Shown here one piece after another: positions 16,033 through 26,200 of a DNA stretch of 36,583 nucleotides. The first letter of the stretch is position 1; each line of letters starts with the position of its first letter. This DNA is from an uncultured Clostridium sp. (GTDB taxonomy: Bacteria; Bacillota; Clostridia; TANB77; CAG-508), in NCBI GenBank assembly GCA_900557045.1, contig USQY01000014.1, positions 1 to 36,583 of the forward strand, written 5' to 3'. A program made the position numbers and the translations under genes. The notes beneath the pieces are model-generated. The model made no database searches. It saw nothing but the letters and a program-made list of their open reading frames with translations, and was not told the origin of the DNA.

Positions 16033-19000
16033 ATGGATGAATTAGAAATATTTGATAAAATTAAAATAGGATTAGCATCAGACGAGAAAATAAGAGAATG
16101 GTCTAAAGGTGAAGTAAAAAAACCTGAAACAATAAACTATAGAACATTAAAACCAGAAAAAGATGGATTATTCTGTGAAAGAATATTTGGTCCAACAAAG
16201 GACTGGGAATGTCATTGTGGTAAATATAAAAGAGTTAGATATAAAGGAATAGTTTGTGATAGATGTGGTGTTGAAGTTACAAAATCTAAAGTAAGAAGAG
16301 AAAGAATGGGACATATAGAGCTTGCAGCTCCAGTAGCTCATATTTGGTATTTCAAAGGAATTCCAAGTAGAATAGCTTTAATATTAGATGTTTCTCCACG
16401 TAACTTAGAAAAAGTTATATATTTTGCATCATATATTGTTACAGACAAAGGTGATACAGGATTAATGAAAGCTCAAGTTTTAAATGAAAAGGAATATCAC
16501 GAAGCTGTTGAAAAATATGGTAAAGATTCATTTAAAGCTGAAATGGGAGCTGAAGCAATACATAAATTGTTAAAAGAAGTTGATTTAGACAAATTATCTG
16601 AAAGTTTGAAAAAAGAACTTGCAAAAGCAAGTGAACAAAAAAAGGCTAAAATAATCAAAAGATTAGATACAGTTGAATCATTCAGACTATCTGAAAACAA
16701 ACCTGAATGGATGATAATGCATGTTGTACCAGTTATTCCACCAGAATTAAGACCAATGGTTCAATTAGATGGTGGTAGATTTGCTACATCAGATTTAAAT
16801 GATTTATATAGAAGAGTTATAAACAGAAATAACAGATTAAAAAGATTATTAGAATTAGGTGCACCAGAAATAATTGTAAGAAACGAAAAACGTATGTTAC
16901 AAGAATCTGTAGATGCATTAATAGATAATGGTAGACGTGGAAGACCTGTTACAGGTGCTGGAAATAGACCACTAAAATCATTATCAGACATGTTAAAAGG
17001 AAAACAAGGTAGATTCCGTCAAAACTTGCTTGGAAAACGTGTTGACTATTCTGGACGTTCAGTTATCGTTGTTGGTCCTGAACTAAAAATTTATCAATGT
17101 GGTCTTCCAAAAGAAATGGCAATTGAGTTATTTAAACCATTTGTTATGAGAGAATTAGTTGGAAGAGGAATTGCACATAATATTAAAAATGCAAAAAGAA
17201 TGGTAGAAAAATTAAAACCAGAAGTATGGGATATGCTAGAATATGTAATTAAAGATCACCCAGTAATGCTAAACCGTGCTCCAACACTACATAGACTTGG
17301 TATTCAAGCATTTGAACCAGTACTAGTTGAAGGTAGAGCAATAAAACTTCACCCATTAGTTTGTACAGCATTTAATGCTGACTTCGATGGTGACCAAATG
17401 GCTATTCACGTTCCATTATCACCAGAAGCACAAGCAGAAGCAAGATATTTAATGCTTTCAGTAAATAACTTATTAAAACCACAAGATGGTAAACCAGTTA
17501 CAGTACCAACACAAGATATGATTTTAGGAAGTTATTACTTAACAATGGAAGTTGAAGGGGAACCAGGTGAAGGAAATTATTTTGCATCACCTGAAGAAGC
17601 TGTAATTGCTTATGAAAATAAAGATTTAGGAATGCATGCTAAAATTAAAGTTAAAATATTCAAAAATGTTGATGGAGAAGAAAAAATGGGAACAGTTGAA
17701 ACTACTGTTGGTAGATTAATTTACAATCAAGGAATTCCACAAGACTTAGGTTTTGTTGATAGAAGCAAACCAGAAAACATATTTGAACCAGAAATTAACT
17801 TTACAATTACTAAAAAGAATTTAGGAAAAATAATTGCTAAATCAATTAATGCTCATGGTTTAAGTGAAACAGCTACATTACTAGATTATATTAAATCAAC
17901 AGGTTACAAATATTCAACAATTGGTGCTATTACAGTATCAGTTAGTGATGTTAAAGTACCAGAAGCTAAGAAAACAATTCTTGAAGAAGCAAATAAACAA
18001 ATTGATACAATTAGAAAACAATATAAACGTGGTTTAATAACAAATGATGAAAGATATAACGCAGTTATCAAAGTATGGAGTAAAGCAACAGATGATGTTA
18101 AAGACGCCATGAAAGATAACTTCGAAAAATTAAACCCAGTTTATATGATGTCTGAATCTGGAGCCAGAGGTAACTTAGACCAATTAAAACAAATTGCAGG
18201 TATGCGTGGACTTATGGCAAGTACAACAGGTAAAGCAGTAGAAGTGCCAATTACATCATGCTTTAGGGAAGGTTTAAGTGCTATTGAATACTTTATAGCT
18301 GCCCATGGTGCTCGTAAAGGACTTTCAGATACAGCTTTAAGAACAGCCGATTCAGGTTACTTAACAAGAAGATTAGTTGATGTTGCACAAGATATTATTG
18401 TAAGAGAACATGATTGTGGAACACACGAAGGAATTGAAGTTGAAGATATTAAAGATGGAAACCAAGTAGTTGAAAAGCTAGAAGAAAGATTAGTTGGTAG
18501 ATATCCATTAGAAGATATAGTTAACCCTGAAACTAATGAGTTAATAGTAGATACAAATACAATTATTACAGATGCTATTGCAGACAAAATTGTTGCTGCA
18601 GGTATTACTAAAGTAAAAGTTCGTTCAGTAATTGGATGTAGAACAAAACATGGTGTATGTAGTAAATGTTATGGTATGGGACTTGCAACAAGAGAAGAAT
18701 CAAAAATTGGTGAATCTATAGGAATTATAGCTGCTCAATCAATTGGTGAGCCTGGTACACAGCTTACAATGAGAACTATCCACTCTGGTGGTGTTGCCGG
18801 TGTTGCTGATATTACACAAGGTCTTCCAAGGGTTGAAGAGTTATTCGAAGCTAGAAAACCAAAGGGATTAGCTATTATTACAGAAATAGATGGTACAGTT
18901 AAAATAGCTGAAGAAAAGAATAAGAAAGAAGTAATAGTAAAAGGTGATAAAGAAGCTAAAACATATGTAATACCTTTCGGATCTAAATTAAAGGTTAGAG

Positions 19001-19647
19001 AAGGGGATACAGTTGAAGCTGGAGATCCATTAACAGAAGGTTCAATAAACCCTAATGAAATATTAGCAATAAAAGGACCTGATGGAGTATTTAGATATTT
19101 AGTTCAAGAAGTTCAAAGAGTTTATAGAAACCAAGGTGTTGATATAAATGATAAACATATTGAGGTTATAGCAAGACAAATGCTTAAGAAAGTAAGAGTA
19201 GAAGATAATGGAGATACAACAATGTTTGCAGGTTCTTTAGTTGATATGCATGATTTTGAAGATGAAAATAACAGAGTTATTGCAGAAGGAAAAACACCAG
19301 CTAAAGGTAAACGTGTATTGCTTGGAATTACAAAAGCATCACTTGCAACAGAAAGTTTCTTGTCTGCTGCATCATTCCAAGAGACAACAAGAGTTCTTAC
19401 TGAAGCTGCTATTAAAGGTAAAGTTGATGAATTAATTGGATTAAAAGAAAATGTTATAATTGGTAAATTAATTCCTGCAGGTACAGGTATGGCTCAATAT
19501 CAGGCTACGAAAATTAAAACTGAGTTGGATGCGGATTTTGATGATGGTGAGGAAAGTTTTGAAAATGGTGAAGAGTTAGGTGTTGAGGATAATGCTGAGA
19601 CTGAGGCTGACGTTGATGTTGAGGTTAGTGAAGGTTCTGAGGATTAA
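16033..19647 (+). CDS. rpoC: DNA-directed RNA polymerase beta' subunit
   Basis: RpoC carries the active-site magnesium and completes the polymerase core. The 1,204-residue protein has the N-terminal zinc ribbon (CHCG at about 60 with CDRCG at about 75), the catalytic NADFDGDQMAIH motif at about 448 and the second zinc site (HDCGTHEG near 795, then CRTKHGVCSKCYG near 869). The trigger loop and bridge helix region follows, with GEPGTQLTMRTIHSGGVAG. The ATG at 16033 has GGGGGTGAG upstream, and the gene is co-transcribed with rpoB. The end is an acidic tail of about 38 residues rich in Glu and Asp. No rpsL, rpsG, fusA or tuf gene follows, unlike the common Firmicutes order. Confidence 0.99.
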   Translation: MDELEIFDKIKIGLASDEKIREWSKGEVKKPETINYRTLKPEKDGLFCERIFGPTKDWECHCGKYKRVRYKGIVCDRCGVEVTKSKVRRERMGHIELAAPVAHIWYFKGIPSRIALILDVSPRNLEKVIYFASYIVTDKGDTGLMKAQVLNEKEYHEAVEKYGKDSFKAEMGAEAIHKLLKEVDLDKLSESLKKELAKASEQKKAKIIKRLDTVESFRLSENKPEWMIMHVVPVIPPELRPMVQLDGGRFATSDLNDLYRRVINRNNRLKRLLELGAPEIIVRNEKRMLQESVDALIDNGRRGRPVTGAGNRPLKSLSDMLKGKQGRFRQNLLGKRVDYSGRSVIVVGPELKIYQCGLPKEMAIELFKPFVMRELVGRGIAHNIKNAKRMVEKLKPEVWDMLEYVIKDHPVMLNRAPTLHRLGIQAFEPVLVEGRAIKLHPLVCTAFNADFDGDQMAIHVPLSPEAQAEARYLMLSVNNLLKPQDGKPVTVPTQDMILGSYYLTMEVEGEPGEGNYFASPEEAVIAYENKDLGMHAKIKVKIFKNVDGEEKMGTVETTVGRLIYNQGIPQDLGFVDRSKPENIFEPEINFTITKKNLGKIIAKSINAHGLSETATLLDYIKSTGYKYSTIGAITVSVSDVKVPEAKKTILEEANKQIDTIRKQYKRGLITNDERYNAVIKVWSKATDDVKDAMKDNFEKLNPVYMMSESGARGNLDQLKQIAGMRGLMASTTGKAVEVPITSCFREGLSAIEYFIAAHGARKGLSDTALRTADSGYLTRRLVDVAQDIIVREHDCGTHEGIEVEDIKDGNQVVEKLEERLVGRYPLEDIVNPETNELIVDTNTIITDAIADKIVAAGITKVKVRSVIGCRTKHGVCSKCYGMGLATREESKIGESIGIIAAQSIGEPGTQLTMRTIHSGGVAGVADITQGLPRVEELFEARKPKGLAIITEIDGTVKIAEEKNKKEVIVKGDKEAKTYVIPFGSKLKVREGDTVEAGDPLTEGSINPNEILAIKGPDGVFRYLVQEVQRVYRNQGVDINDKHIEVIARQMLKKVRVEDNGDTTMFAGSLVDMHDFEDENNRVIAEGKTPAKGKRVLLGITKASLATESFLSAASFQETTRVLTEAAIKGKVDELIGLKENVIIGKLIPAGTGMAQYQATKIKTELDADFDDGEESFENGEELGVEDNAETEADVDVEVSEGSED

Positions 19648-19655
19648 TTAAAAAT

Positions 19656-19712
19656 AGTTCCTTTTGGACTATGCTCAAATTAGTGGGGTATAGTTCATGG
19701 GGAACTTTTTTT
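19656..19712 (+). terminator. Rho-independent terminator of rpoBC
   Basis: Nested pairing: AGTTCC (19656-19661) with GGAACT (19701-19706), and inside it GGACTATGC (19666-19674) with GTATAGTTC (19688-19696) using wobbles. A T run follows (19706-19712), then GTGCTTTTTT. Confidence 0.8.
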
Positions 19713-19722
19713 GTGCTTTTTT

Positions 19723-20030
19723 GGGGTGGTGTCGAGAGGAAAAATTTGTTACTTTTGAAAAAACAAACTCCTTCAATGTGGTGGGGTGCGTGCTGGGTTT
19801 GGTGGAATTGTTACGGTAATGAGTGGGGTTAGATGTTGGGGGGTGATGCCGAGAGAAAAAAATTGTTACTTTTGAAAAAACAAACTCCTTCAAACGCGGT
19901 GGAGTGCGTGCTGTGGGTGGGGGACTTGTTACGATAATGACTGGGGTTAGATGTTTGGGGGCTTAGGTCGGAGTTTTGTTTTTTCAAAAGTAACAAATTT
20001 TTTCTCCGAGTGGGGGTGGGTGGAGTTTGC
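19723..20030. repeat. G-rich intergenic repeat island: two tandem copies of about 117 bp plus one inverted core
   Basis: Copy 1 (about 19723-19839) and copy 2 (about 19840-19957) share long near-identical blocks: GAGAG before an A run, TTGTTACTTTTGAAAAAACA followed by AACTCCTTCAA, GTGCGTGCTG, TTGTTACG or ATTGTTACG, and TGGGGTTAGATGTT. The TTGTTAC core recurs at 19746 and 19863, 117 bp apart. A third core lies inverted at about 19968-20008 and is itself a hairpin, CGGAGTTTTGTT pairing with AACAAA and CTCCG. Purines, especially G, dominate the plus strand, and the G+C content is far above the flanks. An open frame across the repeats on the minus strand is a by-product of the repeat, not a gene. 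The element looks like a small non-coding dispersed repeat; its family is not recognised. Confidence 0.8.
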
Positions 20031-20054
20031 TGTTGCGTAGGGAAAGTTGGTGTT

Positions 20055-20082
20055 TTGTAATATTTTTGTGATAAATTATATT
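20055..20082 (+). promoter_or_regulatory. Candidate promoter of the giant surface protein gene
   Basis: TTGTAA (20055-20060) and TATATT (20077-20082) are 16 bp apart. This predicts a leader of about 200 nt. Both hexamers are imperfect, so the call is tentative. Confidence 0.35.
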
Positions 20083-20213
20083 AGTATATTACAGAGTGTT
20101 ACAGAAATGAAATATAAATTTAATATAGGTGTGGAGATTGAGTATCCCTAATAATATCGAATAATGTCGTATTTTATAGATGCTTTTTTTTAATATATAT
20201 ATATGTTAAAGTT

Positions 20214-20270
20214 TTTATAGATATAAATAAATTTCTATAAAGATTAAGTAGTTTAATTTTATAGAGAAAT
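20214..20270 (+). promoter_or_regulatory. Leader hairpin with a competing partner just before the ribosome binding site
   Basis: ATTTCTATAAA (20231-20241) can pair with TTTATAGAGAAAT (20258-20270), a stem ending 6 nt before the AAGGAG site at 20277. The same CTATAAA can pair with TTTATAG at 20214-20220. The two pairings exclude each other, so a translation switch is possible. No known riboswitch motif was recognised. Confidence 0.35.
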
Positions 20271-20290
20271 GATAAGTAAGGAGAAATAAT

Positions 20291-23200
20291 ATGAAACACA
20301 AACTTAAACAAAAAAATTTAATTGCTATAATAGTAATACTAATAGCAATAGTATTAGTATCATTTATAATGGCTATATTTAAAGGGTTATCTACTAAAGT
20401 TTCACAAGAGATTATAGAAACTTTAATAGCAGAAAATGAAGATAATCCACAATCTGTAAAATATTTAGTTACAGATAATTGTATAAGTAGGGTATATCCT
20501 GAAACAGAGGTGAAAACATTTGTTACAAATTTTTCAGATGGAGAAGTTGTTAAAGTGTATACTGATAAAGAGTGCACTAAACAGGTAACAGATGGTTTTG
20601 TTATGTCTGGAATGTATGCAATGTTTGAAGAAAATAATAGAAAGTTTGAAATTAGTGTTTTGGGTGATATTGATGAAAAAACTAGTAAAATAGGTAATGA
20701 TGATATGATTCTTTCTGGTGATGGTGTGTTAAATCAGATAGAGTTGACAAGGGATATTCGTGAGGCAGTTGAAGATGAAAATTGGAGAATAACTGAGGAT
20801 GTTGAAAGAAAGTCTGCAGATGTTAATTGTAATGGTTTAGTCGATAAAAATGCAGTTAAAACTATTATTGATTATATTGTTTTTGGTAATTTGAATATTG
20901 ATGAGGTTCCAATTGTAAAAAAACCTACTATTCAGGTTGTTAGTGGTAATTTAAATGTGAATACAATATATACAAGTGATGTTGTTTTAAAAATAAATGA
21001 GAATGAAGAAAATGCTTGGAGAACACTATATAAAATTACTGGTGATAAAAATCAAGATTATAAAGTATGTTTAGATGATGAAGAAGTTGTTTTAGATGAA
21101 GATGGTACTTATAAAATTACTGCATATACATATGGAAAATTAGGAAATAAATCTAAAAGGGAATATGCAATAATTACAATAGATAAAACAGCTGATTATA
21201 CTATGGAATATTATTTTGAGAATGTTGATGGAACTTTTTCAAAGTCTGAGAAGGAAACAAAAACTGTAGAAGGTATAATTGGTGAAACAGTAGAATTTGA
21301 AAACAAATTGTACACAGATTATGTATTAGATGTGGATAATGTGTTAGGAAATTTGCAAGGTACAGTTTTAGAAGATGGAAGTTTAGTGTTAAAAGCGTAT
21401 TATGAAAGAAAAAGTTATACATATACATTTAAGGCTGGTGAGAATGTTGAAAAAGTTATTGCTAAACATGAATTATCACAACCTAAGGAGGATACAATTG
21501 TTGCAATAACTGGAAAATGGGGAGAAAAAATTGCTATTAATTCTATATTAAAAAAACAAATTGGTTATGAAATAACTTGGAAGAATTGGGTAAATACACA
21601 AAATGCAACTGATAAAATTGGAAATCAAGAAACTGAGATTATAATAGGCAAGAGTAATAAAGAATATGAATGTGTAGGAAATAAAAAAATAATTAACTAT
21701 GTAATAAATTATGAGTTGGTTAAAGGTAAATTATCTGACGGAATATCTAATTTAGAGAAATACAATATAGAAACTGAAAGTTTTACTTTGAACAATCCTT
21801 CAAGATTAGGTTATATATTTGAAGGTTGGACAGGTGGAGTTGTAGATAGCAATGGTAATGTTATTGAAGACGCAACTTCAGTAATAACAGGAAATACAGG
21901 TAATGTTGTAACTCCAAATACAAGTGTTATTATAAATTCAGGAAGTATAGGAAATAGAAAATATATTGCAAATTGGAAACCTATTGAAAATACAACATAT
22001 GTAGTAGAACATTATAAGGAGACATTAACAAGTGGTAAATTTGAATTAGCAGAAACAGAAAATTTAGGTGGAATAACTGATGCAGAGGTTTCTGCGAAAT
22101 CAAAGACATATATAGGTTTTACATATAATGAAGATAATCCTAATACTGTTAAAACAGGCGTTGTTTCAGCAGATGGAAAATTGGTGCTAAAATTGTATTA
22201 TACAAGAAATATATATAATTTAGAAATAACGGCAGGTGATAATATTGCAAGTGTTTCAGCAGAGGGAATTGTGGCTGAGAAAACAAGTGGGGAACAGTTA
22301 GGAGATAGTAGTGGTGAGCAATCACAAAAACTTCAATCAACAAAAAAATCTACAACAACAACTTTAAAAATTCCGTATAAATATGAGCAATATATAAAAA
22401 TAGATGCAGTTTTACAAAATTTACCAGGATATTCATATACATGGTTACAATGGAATTCATCTAATTTAACTATAATAAATAATATTACAGATAAAAATAA
22501 AGAAATAATAATGCCAGCTGCTAATATACAATTAACTGCCACAGCAGATAAAGTTGCAAATATATATACAATAGAATATGATTTAAATGGGGGAACACTT
22601 CCACAGGGAGTGACAAATGCAAGTACATATACTATAGAAACTGATAATTTAAGTATAAGTAATTTAAAAAATGGAACAAAATTAGGTTACAATTTTGCAG
22701 GTTGGACAGGTGGTGTTGTTAATGATAATGGAAAGATAATTACAAATCCAACAACAGCACAAACAGGAACAACAGGAAATGTAACATCTCCAACTCAAGC
22801 TTTAATAATACAAAAAGGTAGTATTGGAAATAGAAAATATATAGCAAACTGGGAAGAGGCAATTTTTGAATATAAAGTAGAATATTACTATGATAATGTA
22901 AAAGATGAGGATAAAACTGAAACACATACAGCTAAATATAATAGTATTGTAAATACTTATACAGATAAATGTATTACAGGATATGAGTTAAAGGAAACAC
23001 CAAAATCAATTACTATATCATATAATGAAAATGAAAATATTATTAGAGTAGATTACATAAGAAAGTCATATAAATTAACTTTACAAAAAGATGATAACAT
23101 AGATAGTATAATAGGCTCTGGAATGTATAAATATAACGAAAGTGTTCAAATAAATGCAACATTAAAACAAATTTTAGGTTATAAAATAACATGGAATGGT

Positions 23201-26200
23201 TGGAATAGTTTAACACCAGGGTTAATACAAAATAAAATAAATAAATCTGAAAATATTATAATGCCTGCAGGAGATATAATTTTAAAGGCAACTGCTAATA
23301 AACAAGCAATTAATTATAATATTCAATATATGTTAAATGGAGGAACAATTGATCAAGGAAAAGAAAATGTAAGTTCATATACAATTGAAACATCTGATAT
23401 AACTTTAAATAACCCAGTAAAACAAGGATATGTATTTGCAGGATGGACAGGTGGAACTGAAGAAGTAAATTGTGGAACAACAGGAAATATAGCAGAGCCT
23501 ACAGAAAATGTAACAATAAGAACAGGAAGTATGGGTGACAGAGTATATACTGCAAATTGGGTTGGTGATTCTAAAACTGGTTATAAAGTTAAATATTATA
23601 AAGAAAAATTAGATGGAACATATGAAGTTGCGGAAACAGTAAATTTAGAAGGAACAACAGATGCAACAGTATTAGCAGTAAAAAGAACATACCAAGGATT
23701 TACTTTTGATGAAAATAATGAAAATAATATATTAGAGGGAACCGTAAAAGCAGATGGTAGTTTAGTGTTAAATGTATATTATAAAAGGAACAAATATATA
23801 TTGAATTTGGTGGCTGGTGAAAATATTAAAAGTGTTAGTTTTACAAGACCAGAAGAAATAGATATAACAAGTGTTTCTGGAATTTTAATGGATGGAACAG
23901 AATTTACAAACACAATTCCTAGTGAAACAAAACAAATACAAGCTGAATTTAAATTTGGTTCGCAAGTAAATATATCAGCAGTTATGGAAAATGAAACAGG
24001 ATATACAATTATATGGAATACTTGGGAATCTAATGATAGTGAAATTTTAACAAATCAACCTTTGCAAAATGCTTTAATAGGAATTCCTATGCAAAGTATA
24101 ACTTTAACAGCAAAGGCAACGAAAACACCAAATGTGTATGGATATAAAATTGAATATTATTATGATAATGAAAAAGATGAATCAAAAACAGAAGAGAAGA
24201 CTGCTAAATTTGGAACAGTTATATCAGGATATACAAATAATAACAAGATGGGATATGAATTAGAAAAAATAGAAAATAAGCCAATTAAAATAACTGAAAA
24301 TGAAATTAATAATGTAATGAAAGTTTATTATAAACAAACAGTGTTTGGGATTACTTATGATTTAAATGAGGGAACTTTACCAGTTGGAAAAACGAACTTG
24401 GGAAATTATAATGTAAGTACAGAAACATTTACATTAAATAATCCAGAAAAAGCAGGATATACTTTTTTAGGATGGACAGGTGGTGTTGTAAATAATAATG
24501 GTGAAGTAATTAATAATCCAACAACATCACAAACAGGTGCTTCAGGTAATGTAACAACTTCAACACAAATAGTAGCAATTGAAAAGGGGAGTATTGGAAA
24601 TAGAAAATATATTGCAAATTGGAGAGCAAATACAGATACAGAATATAAAGTAGAACATTATAAAGAGAATTTAGATGGGACTTTTACAAAGGTTGAGTTA
24701 GATACAGAAACATTAACAGGAACAACAAATGAAATAGTAACAGGAACACCAAAAACATATAAAGGTTTTACATATGATGAAAATAATAAAAATGCTGTAA
24801 AATCAGGTACTGTAAAGGGCGATGGTGGTCTAATATTAAAATTATATTATACAAGAAATTCATATACTTTAACATTAGTTGTTGGAGATAATATTGAAAG
24901 TGTTGGAATTAATACAAGTGAAAGTTCAACAACACAGTTAGTTAAACAAATAAAATATGAACAACAAGTGGATATATCAGCAATATTAAAAACAGAGGAA
25001 TATTATGAAATAAAATGGTTAAAGTGGGAATCTGATAATACAAGTGTTTTAAATAATAATAATCAAAATGCAAAAATAACAATGCCGGCTGAAAATGTAG
25101 CATTAACAGCAAAGGCAAGCAAACAGGGAAAAAATTATAAATATACAATAGAGTATTATTATAATAATGAAATAGATAGTTCAAAAACAGAAACAAAAAC
25201 AGCAAGATATAATACAACAGTAGATGGATTTAATAAAAAAGATGTTTTAGGTTTTGAGTTTGAAAGAGTTGAAGGAACACCATTAAAGATTACACAAAAT
25301 GAAGAGACAAATAAAATAAAAGTATATTACAAAATTTTAAATTATACTATTAAATATGATTTACAAGATGGTAAATTACCAGAGGGAAAAACAAATATTG
25401 AGCAATATAATGTAAAAACTGAAGATATATTAGTAAATAATCCAAAAAAACAAGGGTATAATTTTTTAGGATGGACAGGTGGTGTTGTAAATAATAATGG
25501 TGAAGTAATTAATAATCCAACAACAACACAAACAGGAACAACTGGTAATACAACATCTGAAAATGCACAATTAATTATTGAAAGAGGAAGCATAGGAAAT
25601 AGAAAATATACTGCTAATTGGAGACCATGTACAGATACAACTTATAAAATAGAACATTATATAGAAAAACTAGATAGTACTGAGGAAACAGAAGTAAATT
25701 TAAAAAATTATACATTATATAAAACTCAAGGAGAAGATGGAAGTATAACAGGAACAACAGGGGAAATTGTAACAGCTAGTCCAATAGAAATATTAGGTTT
25801 TACTTATAATGCAGAAAAATCTTCAAAAACAATATCTGGAACAATAAGTCCAGATGGAACATTAGTATTACAAATATTTTATACAAGAAATACATATAGA
25901 TTGAATTTAGTTGCAGGGGAAAATATTGAAAAGGTAATTAATGGAGAAGATAGTTCAGTAACATCAATAGAAAAAACGTACAAATATGAAGAAAGTGTAA
26001 AAATAGGTGTATCTTTAAGCAAAATAACAGGATATACAACAAATTGGAAAAGTTGGACATCAAGCAATACAGAATTAATACCAAATTTGGCAATGACTAA
26101 TACAACAGTTAAAATTCCAGCAGGTAATGTAACATTAACTGCAAATGCCAAAAAAGAGAAGGCTAAATTTGCATTTACAGTAGACTATTATTATGATAAT

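Noticed and set aside
19675..19893. Minus-strand open frame of 72 codons over the repeat island
   Set aside because: It simply translates the two tandem repeats (the EFVFSKVT segment appears twice), overlaps the rpoC terminator and has no ribosome binding site.
20091..20290. Cyclic-di-GMP riboswitch before the giant gene
   Set aside because: Such switches often precede clostridial adhesins, but neither the class I nor the class II conserved core is visible here.
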